This document shows positions 38,157 through 47,254 of a stretch of DNA of 64,000 nucleotides, one piece after another. The stretch comes from an uncultured Roseicyclus sp. Its GTDB lineage: Bacteria; Pseudomonadota; Alphaproteobacteria; Rhodobacterales; Rhodobacteraceae. The notes beneath the pieces were generated by a model. The model was not told the DNA's origin and did not search any database. It saw only the letters and a program-made list of their open reading frames with translations. The first letter of the stretch is position 1; the number at the start of each line of letters is the position of its first letter. A program made the position numbers and the translations under genes. Location: contig NZ_CALAHQ010000091.1 in assembly GCF_937892565.1 (NCBI RefSeq), forward strand, positions 1-64,000, read 5' to 3'.

Positions 38157-39334
38157 TCGGGCGCGATATGGCCAAGCACCGATCGCGCCGCGCGCAGCCA
38201 CGGCGCCTCGCCACCGCGGCCCAGGCGCCGCATGGCCAGCGCCATGGCGTCAAGCTGATCAAGACGGGCCCGTTCATCATCCATCAGCCGCGACAGCGCC
38301 GCGGCAATCGGCGCGGGCCGGCAGTTTTCGCCCAGGAATTCCGGAATGGTGCGGCTGTCGGTCACCAGATTGACCAGTGTAACGGTATCCACCCGCAGCA
38401 GCGCCCCGATCAGCTTTCGGCTGAGCCAGCTCATCGTATAGGCGATCACCATCGGCGTATCGGTCGCCGCCAGTTCCAAGCTGACCGTGCCCGAGGCCGC
38501 CAGCGCCACATTGGCGGCGCCAAAGGCTGCACGCTTTTGTGCGGCAAATTCCTCGGGCGGGACCCCGCGCGGATCCAGCACCACGGCGCGCCCCGGCCAA
38601 TCGGCCACGCGGGCCGCGACCTGCGCGGCCACGGCGGGGGCGGCGGGCAAGATGATGCGCGCATCTGGATGGTGTGACATGACCTGATGCAGGGCTGCAC
38701 CAAAGACGGGCATCAAGCGCTCGATCTCGGCGCGGCGCGATCCGGGCAAAGCCAGGATCAAGGGCCCGCCATCGGGCGCATGGGTGGCGCGAAACGCCGC
38801 AACCTCGGCCTCGGTGGCCTGTGGTTCGGTGACGACGGGATGGCCGACGAAATCGCAACTCATGCCTGCCGCTTCCATATAGGGCGGCTCAAACGGCAAC
38901 AGCGCCAGCACATGATCGATCGATTTCGCCATTTTCAGGGCGCGCCCCGGCCGCCACGCCCAGACGGTGGGCGCGACGTAATGAATGGTGCGCAGACCCG
39001 GCGCGCGCGCCTTGACGCGTGCGGCCACGCGCAGGGAAAATTCGGGAATGTCGATGGTGATCAGCGCATCGGGCGCCATTGCCAGCACCGCCTCGGCGGT
39101 GTCGGCGACACGGCGCGACAGACGCCGGTAATTGGCAAGGATCTCGGTCAATCCCATGACCGAAAGCTCTTGCATGGGAAACAGGGTGGTCAGGCCTTCG
39201 GCCTGCATCATCGGCCCGCCGATACCGTGGAATTCGACGGGGCCAAGGGTCAAGGCCTTGATCCCCGCCATCAGCGCCGCCCCCAGACGGTCGCCCGAAG
39301 GCTCACCCGCGACAAGGAACAGGCGCAACGTCAT
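38153..39334 (-). CDS. lpxB: Lipid-A-disaccharide synthase
   Basis: The 393-residue GT19 glycosyltransferase condenses UDP-2,3-diacylglucosamine with lipid X. Conserved pieces: LFLVAGEPSGDRLGAALM, FHGIGGPMMQAEGLTTLFPM, LSVMGLTEILANY, VAPTVWAWRPGRALKMAKSI, LALPGSRRAEIERLMPVFG, and ASGTVSLELAATDTPMVIAY. The ATG at 39334 is used; upstream codons in the frame lie inside lpxI. It overlaps lpxI by four bases. Confidence 0.97.
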   Translation of the reverse strand: MTLRLFLVAGEPSGDRLGAALMAGIKALTLGPVEFHGIGGPMMQAEGLTTLFPMQELSVMGLTEILANYRRLSRRVADTAEAVLAMAPDALITIDIPEFSLRVAARVKARAPGLRTIHYVAPTVWAWRPGRALKMAKSIDHVLALLPFEPPYMEAAGMSCDFVGHPVVTEPQATEAEVAAFRATHAPDGGPLILALPGSRRAEIERLMPVFGAALHQVMSHHPDARIILPAAPAVAAQVAARVADWPGRAVVLDPRGVPPEEFAAQKRAAFGAANVALAASGTVSLELAATDTPMVIAYTMSWLSRKLIGALLRVDTVTLVNLVTDSRTIPEFLGENCRPAPIAAALSRLMDDERARLDQLDAMALAMRRLGRGGEAPWLRAARSVLGHIAPD

Positions 39335-40107
39335 GGCACGGCCCAAAGATTGATGGCATGGGTCCGGCACGCCGCGACCACCGCGACCGGGTCAAGCATC
39401 AGCACATGACCCGCCTGAAGCTCGATCCCCGACAGGCCCGCCTTGGCGCAGAGCGCCACGGTATCGGGGCCGATGGCGGGCATGTCGACGCGCAGATCCT
39501 GACCGGGCTTGGCACGCTTGACCAGAACGCCCCCCGATCCGGGCGCGCTGTCGGCCACAAAGCGCAAGACCGCATCGGTGCCTTGCAGCGTTTCGATGCC
39601 GATGATCTGGCCGCCTGCCGCCACCGCCGCTTGCCCGACATCGAGCGGGCCAAGGGCTGCCAGAACGGCGCGCGCGCGCGCGCTGTCGGCGCCGTCACCG
39701 CATTGCCCGGCCAGAACGCCCGCGCGGGCCACCAGATCGGGGCGCAGATCCTGCGCGCCTCGGATGACAAAACCCTGGTCTTCAAAGATCCCCACAACCA
39801 GTCGCAGCAACGCATCATCGCCCTGCCCCATGGCATGGGCCAGCCGCGGCAACAGCGCTTGTGTGACCGCATCCACGCCCTCGCGCGCAAAATGCACGCG
39901 GCGCATCGCACCAGCAAGGCAAAGCTCCGAGACGCCGCGCGCCTTGAGACCGTGGAACAGCGCGCCCAAATGTTCGAAACGCGCCACAAGATCGGCGCCT
40001 TCGGTGCCGCCCTGTGCGCCTTCGAACCGCACGATCAGCGCCGGCCCAGCGGCCGCCAGAAGCCCCGGCAAGGCCCCTGCCCCCGCGATGATTGCCCGGC
40101 CGCCCAT
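39331..40107 (-). CDS. lpxI: UDP-2,3-diacylglucosamine pyrophosphatase LpxI
   Basis: The 258-residue protein fits LpxI (formerly DUF1009), the alphaproteobacterial replacement for LpxH. Segments: RAIIAGAGALPGLLAAA, HLGALFHGLKARGVSELCLA, GQIIGIETLQGTDAVLRFV, GVLVKRAKPGQDLRVDMPAI and GPDTVALCAKAGLSGIELQA. It removes UMP from UDP-diacylglucosamine to give lipid X for LpxB. It is seven bases from the lpxA stop and overlaps lpxB. Confidence 0.95.
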   Translation of the reverse strand: MGGRAIIAGAGALPGLLAAAGPALIVRFEGAQGGTEGADLVARFEHLGALFHGLKARGVSELCLAGAMRRVHFAREGVDAVTQALLPRLAHAMGQGDDALLRLVVGIFEDQGFVIRGAQDLRPDLVARAGVLAGQCGDGADSARARAVLAALGPLDVGQAAVAAGGQIIGIETLQGTDAVLRFVADSAPGSGGVLVKRAKPGQDLRVDMPAIGPDTVALCAKAGLSGIELQAGHVLMLDPVAVVAACRTHAINLWAVP

Positions 40108-40114
40108 CTTGTGA

Positions 40115-40918
40115 TCAGCCCGGTGTCAGAAAAGAACGGTCGCTGTCGCCCAGCACGAATTCCACGATATCGCGCACATAGGTCGATTGACCGGCCACAT
40201 CATCAAGCAAGCGGCGGGCGCGATCCTGAAAGGCGCCTTCGCCTTGGGCCAGCGCCTGAAACGCCGCGCGCAGGGCCATGATATCCTCGCGCGCGACGCC
40301 GCGCCGCTTGAGCCCGACAAGGTTCAGCCCGTCCAGCACCCCGCGCGGGCCCTGCACAAGCCCGTAGGGCATCACGTCATTGGTGACCATGGTCACCGCA
40401 CCGATGATCGCGCCCTTGCCGATGCGCACGAATTGATGCACCCCCGACAGCCCGCCGATGATCACATCGTCGGCAATCATGCAATGCCCCGCCACAGCGG
40501 CGTTGTTGGCCATGATCACGCGGTTGCCGACATGGGCATCATGGGCCACATGCGCACCCGCCATGAACAAGCCGTCATCGCCCACCTGCGTCAGCCCGCC
40601 GCCGCCTTCGGTGCCGGTGTTCATCGTCACGCCTTCGCGGATGCGGTTGCGCGCACCAACCATCAGGCGGCTTTTTTCGCCCGCATATTTCAGATCCTGT
40701 GGCACATCGCCGATATTGGCGAAGGGGAATATCACCGTGCCTTCGCCGATGTCGGTCCAGCCGGTGACGACGGCATGAGATTTCAGCGTCACGCCGGCCG
40801 CCAGCGTGACCTCGGGGCCAACCAGTGAAAACGGGCCCACCACACAGCCGGGACCGATCCTGGCGCCGGGTTCCACAACGGCCGAAGGGTGGATCAGGGC
40901 GCTTGGATCGATCCCCAT
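40115..40918 (-). CDS. lpxA: Acyl-ACP--UDP-N-acetylglucosamine O-acyltransferase
   Basis: The 267-residue left-handed beta-helix enzyme starts lipid A synthesis. Hexapeptide repeats run from IDPSALIHPSAVVEPGARIG onwards; family-specific residues lie in NRIREGVTMNTGTEGGGGLT, FMAGAHVAHDAHVGNRVIMA (catalytic His) and GLNLVGLKRRGVAREDIMAL. Its ATG shares a base with the fabZ stop as TGATG, indicating coupled translation; a GTG one codon earlier is less likely. Confidence 0.97.
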   Translation of the reverse strand: MGIDPSALIHPSAVVEPGARIGPGCVVGPFSLVGPEVTLAAGVTLKSHAVVTGWTDIGEGTVIFPFANIGDVPQDLKYAGEKSRLMVGARNRIREGVTMNTGTEGGGGLTQVGDDGLFMAGAHVAHDAHVGNRVIMANNAAVAGHCMIADDVIIGGLSGVHQFVRIGKGAIIGAVTMVTNDVMPYGLVQGPRGVLDGLNLVGLKRRGVAREDIMALRAAFQALAQGEGAFQDRARRLLDDVAGQSTYVRDIVEFVLGDSDRSFLTPG

Positions 40919-41397
40919 CACTTCGCCCCCTTGCTGGCACCAAGGTCCATCATGGCGGTGAATTCCGCCTCGGCGGCCAGTTCACCCTCGACCATGGCCT
41001 GGCCCCCGAATTTCCACACCTTGCCGCCCGGCTTGCCGCGCAGCGTCGTCAGATGCATTTCCAGCACATCGCCCGGCACCACCTTGCGGCGGAACTTGCA
41101 GCCGTCGATCCCCATGAAATAGACCAGCAGGTTCTTGTCGGCCAGATCGCCCGACACCCCGATCATCACCGCCGCCGTCTGGGCCATCGCTTCGATGATG
41201 GTCACACCCGGCATGATCGGTGTGCCCGGGAAATGTCCCTGAAAATGGGGCTCGTTGAAGGTGACATTCTTGATGCCCACAGCCGATTGAAACGGAACAA
41301 TGCTGCGCACACGGTCCACCAACAGAAAGGGGTAGCGGTGCGGGATGATCCGTTGGATCAGGTCGATGTCGGCTGTTGTGGGCGTATCGGCCGTCAT
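40918..41397 (-). CDS. fabZ: 3-hydroxyacyl-ACP dehydratase FabZ
   Basis: The 159-residue hot-dog-fold dehydratase of fatty-acid synthesis has [20 protein letters not shown], the catalytic [20 protein letters not shown] (His55, Glu69), and [23 protein letters not shown] at 41397 begins [20 protein letters not shown]; upstream codons in the same frame look non-coding. It stands between the OmpH-like gene and lpxA, where lpxD would usually also be found. Confidence 0.97.
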   Translation of the reverse strand: MTADTPTTADIDLIQRIIPHRYPFLLVDRVRSIVPFQSAVGIKNVTFNEPHFQGHFPGTPIMPGVTIIEAMAQTAAVMIGVSGDLADKNLLVYFMGIDGCKFRRKVVPGDVLEMHLTTLRGKPGGKVWKFGGQAMVEGELAAEAEFTAMMDLGASKGAK

Positions 41398-41482
41398 ATG
41401 TCCTCGGGGCTTGGAAAACAGGCTGTTGCCACTGGTAGCAACTTGGCGCCAGCGCGGCAAGCCGCGCGCTCAGGGCACTGGC

Positions 41483-42115
41483 TCAAGGCGCGGGGCTTGG
41501 GGATGCGGCGTCCAGATCGATCAGGGGCTCTGGCCCGCCTTGGCCAAGGGCTGCATCGATCCGCGCGATCGCTTCATCGGTGATATCGACGTTGTCAGCC
41601 GACAAGAGCACCGCCCGGCTGTCCATCAGGACCGCAGCCCCCCGCAGCCGGAGAAGGTCGATCAAGATCGGAAAGGCGGTTTCGAAAAACGCGACCTGTG
41701 CGCCTTCGGCCTGTTCCTGAAGCGCACGGGTTTTCGCCTCTTGCGCGGCACGGATGCCTTCGACGCGGGTGTTGAACTCTTGCGCCAGCGGCCGAAACGC
41801 CTCGGGGCTCAACTGGCCACGCCGTTCGGTGAGGCGCAATTCCTCCTCGGTCAGTTCCGCTTCGATCCGGCGGTTCTCGGCGGCAAGGGCCGAGCCCGCC
41901 ACATCGACCTCACGCTGGATGCGCTGACCATAAAGCGACGCCGACAAGAGGCGTTCCTGGTTGAGCAGCAAGATCGGATAGGCAGGCAGTGCCGCCCCGC
42001 TTGCAGAGCCATCTGGCGCGGTCACGCCTTGCGCCCAAAGCGGGCCACCCGTCGGCGCCAGCCCCAGTGCCAGCACCAGGGCCAGCATCCGCGCCAGACG
42101 ATGCAACGCCTGCAT
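41483..42115 (-). CDS. OmpH/Skp-family periplasmic chaperone
   Basis: The 210-residue protein has a signal peptide (MQALHRLARMLALVLALGLA, cleavage near LWA-Q), a short strand ILLLNQERLLSASLYGQRIQ, and a long coiled-coil with E/R/Q-rich heptads (residues about 70-150), followed by LIDLLRLRGAAVLMDSRAVL and DITDEAIARIDA. This matches Skp/OmpH, which holds unfolded outer membrane proteins on their way to BamA. It sits next to bamA, as is usual. An acidic tail is present. Confidence 0.9.
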   Translation of the reverse strand: MQALHRLARMLALVLALGLAPTGGPLWAQGVTAPDGSASGAALPAYPILLLNQERLLSASLYGQRIQREVDVAGSALAAENRRIEAELTEEELRLTERRGQLSPEAFRPLAQEFNTRVEGIRAAQEAKTRALQEQAEGAQVAFFETAFPILIDLLRLRGAAVLMDSRAVLLSADNVDITDEAIARIDAALGQGGPEPLIDLDAASPSPAP

Positions 42116-42126
42116 CGGGGCGCGCC

Positions 42127-44478
42127 TCAGAACCGCGTCTCGACGGTCAGGTCGAATTCGCGCGTGCGGTCATAGCTTTCAAAGGTCAAAGGCTGCGAGA
42201 AATTGAACCGCAACGGCCCGATCGCTGTATTCCAGAATATCGATACGCCAATGGAAGAACGCAACCGCAAGCTGTCATCGACCGGACCGCCCGCGCCCAG
42301 CGTGTTGTCAAGCCCCCAGACCGAGCCAATGTCATAAAACACCCCGCCCGAAATGCCGTATTCATCCGGCAGACCCAGCGGGAACGACGCCTCGAAGCGG
42401 GCCACCGAAAACAGGTTGCCCCCAAGCGCGTCCTCATTGGTCGCAGCAGTATCGCGCGGACCAAGGCCAAAGGCATCAAATCCGCGCATCTGGCGGCTGG
42501 ACAAAAAGAAGCGATCCGACAGGCGGCTGTTGCCGTTGAGCGTTTCGATTGCGCCAGCCTCGAAGCTGGCGCGCAAAGTCACCTCTTCGCGCAGCACCTG
42601 ACGCTCGGCAATTCCAAGCAACGTCGCGCGCAGGTATTCCGCATCGCCGCCAAGGCCGGCATAATCCAACCCGAACTGAAGCCGCACCCCACGGGTGGGA
42701 TCAAGCCCGACATTGCGCGTCTCATAGGAATACTGAAGCCCCACATAGGATGCGATGCGATCGCCTTGCTCGGCGACCAGGATGGGCGACGAGCTGGCAA
42801 CATCAAGGCCCGACACCTCGTTCTGCTCCAGACCATAGGTCACATTCATCCGCGAGAATTCGCCGATGGGAAAGCCAAGCCCCGCCCGCAAGCCCACATC
42901 GAGCGTGTCAAAGTTGCGGTTCTGGGTCGAGGTTTCGGTGTAGAACGCGCCCAGATTCAACGCCAGATCGCGCGCCCTGAAGCGCGGTTCGGTAAAGTTG
43001 AAATTGAAATCCTGACTGCCATCGGTGGTGTTGAAGGCAAAGCTCAACGCTTGCCCGCGACCCAGGAAATTGGATTCCGAGAAATTCACCGCAAGCCCGG
43101 CACCGGTGTCGGTCGAAAAGCTGACAGAAAAGCCAAGCGAGCCGGTCGGCTGTTCTTCCACATCGACATCAACGATGACCTGATCGGCGGCGGTGCCCGG
43201 ACGTGCCTCGACCGAGGCATCGGCGAAAAAGCCCGTGGCGCGGATACGCTCTGCGGCCTGACGAATGGCGCGCGGATCAAAGGGATCGCCTTCAACGCTG
43301 GTAAAGTAGCGGCGGATCACGCTGTCAAGCGTGGTGACATTGCCTTCGATATCGATCCGCTCGACAAAGATACGTTCCCCGCGGCTGATCACAAAAGCCA
43401 CCGCCAGCGTGCGGTCTTCGTCATTGCGCGTGATGCGCGGTTCAACGCGCACAAAGCGCAGGCCCTGTTGCGTGGCCAACGCTTCCAGACGGCTGATGGT
43501 GGCATCGATCAGGCGCGGGCTATAGGTCTGGCCGGGCCGGATGCGCATCGCATCTTGGTATTGCGCGGCATCGACTTCGGCAATTTCCGAGACGGTGGTG
43601 ATCTCGCCCAGGCTGAAGCTTTGCCCTTCACGGATGTTGAACGTGACGAAATAGGCATCGCGCCCGCGGGCCAATTCCGGGGTCACGCTCAAGACCTCGA
43701 AATCCACATAGCCGCGATCTTGATAGAAATCGGCCAGAAGCTGACGGTCAAGCGCGATACGCTCGGCGACAAAGGTGTCGCGGCGGATGATCTGGCGCAG
43801 CAGGCCGGCTTGCGTGCTTTCCAGCACCCGGCGCAAGCGGCGGTCGGTAAATTCCCGGTTTCCGACAAAGGAAATGCGCTCGGTTTCCACGACGCGCCCC
43901 TCGGCCACTTCAAAGACCAGATCGACACGATTGTCCGGCAAGCGGATGATGGCAGGCGTGACCGTCGCAGACAGCCGACCCGACAGGCGATAGGCCTCGG
44001 CGATGGCATTGGCATCTTGTTCGGCAAGGCTGGGCGAATAGGTGCGGCGCGGTGTGGATGCGATGGCGCCAAGCAGCGCCTCATCATCCAGACGTTCATT
44101 GCCTTCGACCGAAATGCGGTTGATCGTGGGGAATTCCTGAACCGAGATGACCAGCCGTGTGTCTTGCACCACAATCTCGACCGTTTCAAACAGGCCGCTG
44201 TCTTGCAAACGCTGCAGCGCCGCGTTGATCTGTGCGGCCGTCAGTGCCGCGCCGGGCGCAATCTGGGCCACGGTGAGAACCGCAGAATCGGTGATGCGGT
44301 CATTGCCGACAACATCGACACCCGTAACATCGACGCTCTGGGCGCTTGCAGGCCATGCTGAAAACACGACGCCCAACAGCAGCGCAAGCGCGAAGAGGTT
44401 GGAAACAATCCCGAAACAGGGGGCGGCCTTGGACAGAGCGCCTGACCGAGACAGGCAGAGACCGACATGCCAGTTCAT
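42127..44478 (-). CDS. bamA: Outer-membrane protein assembly factor BamA
   Basis: The 783-residue Omp85 protein has a signal sequence with a long polar start and hydrophobic core (NLFALALLLGVVFSAWPASA), then five POTRA domains (VTGVDVVGNDRITDSAVLTV, INRISVEGNERLDDEALLGA, RISFVGNREFTDRRLRRVLE and so on) and a C-terminal beta-barrel ending in ...DLTVETRF, the terminal Phe of outer-membrane proteins. Motif VRLQFGLDYAG-type text is the conserved barrel region. ATG at 44478 has GGAAACG before it; a TTG at 44487 is unlikely. Confidence 0.97.
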   Translation of the reverse strand: MNWHVGLCLSRSGALSKAAPCFGIVSNLFALALLLGVVFSAWPASAQSVDVTGVDVVGNDRITDSAVLTVAQIAPGAALTAAQINAALQRLQDSGLFETVEIVVQDTRLVISVQEFPTINRISVEGNERLDDEALLGAIASTPRRTYSPSLAEQDANAIAEAYRLSGRLSATVTPAIIRLPDNRVDLVFEVAEGRVVETERISFVGNREFTDRRLRRVLESTQAGLLRQIIRRDTFVAERIALDRQLLADFYQDRGYVDFEVLSVTPELARGRDAYFVTFNIREGQSFSLGEITTVSEIAEVDAAQYQDAMRIRPGQTYSPRLIDATISRLEALATQQGLRFVRVEPRITRNDEDRTLAVAFVISRGERIFVERIDIEGNVTTLDSVIRRYFTSVEGDPFDPRAIRQAAERIRATGFFADASVEARPGTAADQVIVDVDVEEQPTGSLGFSVSFSTDTGAGLAVNFSESNFLGRGQALSFAFNTTDGSQDFNFNFTEPRFRARDLALNLGAFYTETSTQNRNFDTLDVGLRAGLGFPIGEFSRMNVTYGLEQNEVSGLDVASSSPILVAEQGDRIASYVGLQYSYETRNVGLDPTRGVRLQFGLDYAGLGGDAEYLRATLLGIAERQVLREEVTLRASFEAGAIETLNGNSRLSDRFFLSSRQMRGFDAFGLGPRDTAATNEDALGGNLFSVARFEASFPLGLPDEYGISGGVFYDIGSVWGLDNTLGAGGPVDDSLRLRSSIGVSIFWNTAIGPLRFNFSQPLTFESYDRTREFDLTVETRF

Positions 44479-44513
44479 CGTTTCCAACCCCGTTCTTCAT
44501 GACCCATACCCCT

Positions 44514-44542
44514 TGCCTAGCGGAGGGTCCCCGGGTTGTCAA
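44514..44542 (-). promoter_or_regulatory. Sigma-70-like promoter upstream of bamA
   Basis: On the minus strand TTGACA (44542-44537), 17 bases, then TAGGCA (44519-44514), 36 bases before the bamA ATG. A perfect -35 with a fair -10. The 256-base gap to rseP has no gene, so bamA may be transcribed independently as well as with the upstream run. Confidence 0.55.
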
Positions 44543-44734
44543 AACCATCTCAAGGGCTTGGACGACATCGGGCGGATTTGCCCGGACGGACATGCCCGCG
44601 CAGGCGCCAAGCGGTGCAAGATCACCCCTTGGCCGGGCGCGGCGGGGCGGTGCCAGATGGGCCGCACCACCCCAAGACCTGCATGACGAAACCCGGTCGG
44701 CTGACCGCGAACAGGCACGGCCAAGCCCCAACTC

Positions 44735-46063
44735 TCAGGGGCAGAAGATATCGTTGGTCAGCGCAAACAGCATCAACGACAGCAACAGCGTCAGCCCGAT
44801 GGTCATGAACACCCGCATCGCCTTGTCCGAGGGCGGTTTGCCCGCCACCGCCTCATAGGCATGAAACACCAGATGCCCGCCATCGAGAACCGGGATCGGA
44901 AACAGGTTCAACAGCCCCACCGCGGTCGACAGCACCGCGATGAACCAGATGAAATTGTCGATCCCCTGCGACGCGGCCGCACCCGAGGTTTCCGCGATGC
45001 CGATGGGACCTTGCAGATTGCATGACGAAATTGCCCCGGTGATCATGTGCCACAAGCCAGACAGCGACGAGCGCACGACAAAAAGCGTTTGCTCGGCACC
45101 ATGGCCCAAGGCCGCAAAGACCCCCACCCGATCGCGCATCGGATCGAAACTGAACCCGCCCGTGACCCCGATCAGCCAGCGTGTTTCGAACCCGCCATCT
45201 TGCAGCGGCAAATCGGTGCGCCGTGGCGTCAGCGTGACCTCGATCTCTTGGCCCGCGCGCCAGATGGTCAGCCTCAGCGGGCGGCCTTCGGCCGTAGCCA
45301 CCGCATCGCGCAACTGGCGAAAGGCAAAGACCGGCACACCATCGACGGCGCGGATCACATCGCCTTGCTTGAGGCCCGCGGAAAAGGCGGCCGATTGGGG
45401 GGCCACCGTCTCGATCAGCGGGATCAGCGGAAACGCCGCCTCGGTCGCGATCACGGCGCCGTCGCGCTCGACCGTGTAGACAACGCTGGGCGCGGGCGGC
45501 AGGCTTTCGGCGATGGTAAAGATATCGCCAAACACCTCGACCGGTTGACCATCGAGCGCAAGGATCAGATCGCCCGCCGCAAGCTGCGCCATTTCGGGCG
45601 GAAGCGGCGTCAAGGCGCCCACGCGCGGCTCTTCGGCGGGCCGCCCGGTGAAAAGCACGACGGCCGCAAAAATCAGGATCGAAAAGATGAAGTTGAACAC
45701 CGGCCCGGCCGCCACCGTCGCAGAACGCGCCCAGAGCGGCGCGCCATGCATCGAGCGGCGCCGCTCTGCCATATCGAGCGCATCAATCGCCGCGCCATCC
45801 TTGCCGCTGGCCGCATCCGCATCGCCCAGAAACTTCACATAGCCCCCGAAGGGCAAGGCCGCGATCTGCCAGCGCGTGCCGTGCCGGTCGGTGCGGCTGA
45901 TCAGAACCGGGCCGAAGCCCACGGAAAACACCTCGGCATGGATGCCCGACCAGCGGCCCACGATGTAATGGCCGTATTCATGGATCGCCACGATGATCGA
46001 CAGCGCCGCGACAAAGGCCGCAAGCGTAAAGGCGATGTTTCCGAACTGGGGAATGAAATCCAT
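44735..46063 (-). CDS. rseP: Site-2 intramembrane metalloprotease RseP
   Basis: The 442-residue inner-membrane zinc protease has the HExxH site at residues 28-32 (VAIHEYGHYIVG), a conserved PFGGYVKFLGD segment, two central PDZ-like domains (about 130-295; AGDLILALDGQPVEVFGD, GLKQGDVIRAVDGVPVFAFR), and the LDG motif in NLFPIPVLDGGHLVFH. It cleaves anti-sigma factors and signal peptides. In the envelope operon just before bamA, as in many bacteria. Confidence 0.96.
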   Translation of the reverse strand: MDFIPQFGNIAFTLAAFVAALSIIVAIHEYGHYIVGRWSGIHAEVFSVGFGPVLISRTDRHGTRWQIAALPFGGYVKFLGDADAASGKDGAAIDALDMAERRRSMHGAPLWARSATVAAGPVFNFIFSILIFAAVVLFTGRPAEEPRVGALTPLPPEMAQLAAGDLILALDGQPVEVFGDIFTIAESLPPAPSVVYTVERDGAVIATEAAFPLIPLIETVAPQSAAFSAGLKQGDVIRAVDGVPVFAFRQLRDAVATAEGRPLRLTIWRAGQEIEVTLTPRRTDLPLQDGGFETRWLIGVTGGFSFDPMRDRVGVFAALGHGAEQTLFVVRSSLSGLWHMITGAISSCNLQGPIGIAETSGAAASQGIDNFIWFIAVLSTAVGLLNLFPIPVLDGGHLVFHAYEAVAGKPPSDKAMRVFMTIGLTLLLSLMLFALTNDIFCP

Positions 46064-46070
46064 GAGGGGG

Positions 46071-47243
46071 TCAGCTCTCCATCTTTGCGATCTGGGTCCA
46101 TGCGGTCTTACGTGCCATGTGGTCCGTCATCAGCACCTCCTCAAGGTTTGCCATGGAAGATGTCAGGCAAATCTGCGACGCCATGGCGTCGAGCGTGCGG
46201 TCCACGACCGTCGCCATGTCCATGAAGCCGATGCGGCCGGCCACAAAGCCATCCAGCGCGATTTCCTTGGCGGCGTTGAACACGGCCCCTGCCCCGCCGC
46301 GGGTTTCCATCACCTCGCGTGCAATCCGCAGCGCGGGGTAGCGGCGCGGATCAGGGGCGCGGAATTCCAGCGTGGCGATCTGTGCCAGATCCAGCCGCGC
46401 GACCGGCAGATCGCGCCGTTCCGGCCAATTGAGCGCATAGCCGATGGCATGGCGCATGTCGGGCGCCCCGAGATGGGCCATCAAGGCCCCGTCGTTGAAA
46501 CCCACCAGCGCATGGATGATGGATTGGGGATGGATCACGGTCTCGATCCGGCTGGGCGGGACACCAAAGAATTCGCGCGTCTCGATCAGCTCCATCCCCT
46601 TGTTGAACATGGAGGCGCTGTCGATGGTGATGCGCTGGCCCATCGCCCAGTTGGGATGCGCGCCCGCATCCGCGACCGTGGCCCGCGCCAGCGCCTCGAC
46701 AGGCCAGTCGCGCAAACCCCCGCCCGAGGCGGTGATGATGATCCGTTCCACCGCGGCAATGTCTTCGCCCGCCAACGCCTGAAACACCGCTGAATGTTCG
46801 CTGTCGACGGGCAAGATGGTGGCGCCATGGGCGCGCGCCTCGGCCAGCAAAAGCGGGCCCGCGGTGACAAGGCTTTCCTTGTTGGCCAAGGCCAGCGTGC
46901 CACCATGGCGCAGCGCACGAAACCCCGGTGCCAGCCCCGCCGCCCCCACGATGGCCGACATGACCCAGTCGACGGGGCGGTCTGCGGCCTCGATCAGCGC
47001 CGCCTCGCCGGCGGCGACCGCAACGCCCGAACCGGACAAGGCCGCGCGCAGATCCTCAAACCGGTCTGCATGCGCGGTCACGGCGATCTCGGCGTTGAGC
47101 CTGATGGCATCCTGGGCCAGCCGCGCGATATTGGCGCCGCCCGTCACCGCCACCACCCGATAGCGCGACCGATCGCGTGCAATCAGATCGACGGTGTTCT
47201 GCCCGATCGAGCCTGTCGCGCCAAAGATCGAAATGCTGCGCAT
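46071..47243 (-). CDS. dxr: 1-deoxy-D-xylulose-5-phosphate reductoisomerase
   Basis: The 390-residue enzyme makes MEP in the non-mevalonate isoprenoid pathway. NADPH-binding ISIFGATGSIGQNTVDLIAR, LANKESLVTAGPLLL, metal-site VDSEHSAVFQAL, SASGGGLRD-like ITASGGGLRDWPVEAL, and MGQRITIDSASMFNKGMELI are visible. The stop is 7 bases from the rseP start, so the genes are coupled in the operon. Confidence 0.98.
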   Translation of the reverse strand: MRSISIFGATGSIGQNTVDLIARDRSRYRVVAVTGGANIARLAQDAIRLNAEIAVTAHADRFEDLRAALSGSGVAVAAGEAALIEAADRPVDWVMSAIVGAAGLAPGFRALRHGGTLALANKESLVTAGPLLLAEARAHGATILPVDSEHSAVFQALAGEDIAAVERIIITASGGGLRDWPVEALARATVADAGAHPNWAMGQRITIDSASMFNKGMELIETREFFGVPPSRIETVIHPQSIIHALVGFNDGALMAHLGAPDMRHAIGYALNWPERRDLPVARLDLAQIATLEFRAPDPRRYPALRIAREVMETRGGAGAVFNAAKEIALDGFVAGRIGFMDMATVVDRTLDAMASQICLTSSMANLEEVLMTDHMARKTAWTQIAKMES

Positions 47244-47254
47244 ATGCCCCCCGT

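Noticed and set aside
41989..44361. Plus-strand open frame of 790 codons over bamA
   Set aside because: Shadow of bamA, whose POTRA and barrel motifs are on the other strand.
44300..44731. Minus-strand open frame between rseP and bamA
   Set aside because: Runs into bamA in another frame; no homology and poor start. The gap is better read as a promoter region for bamA.
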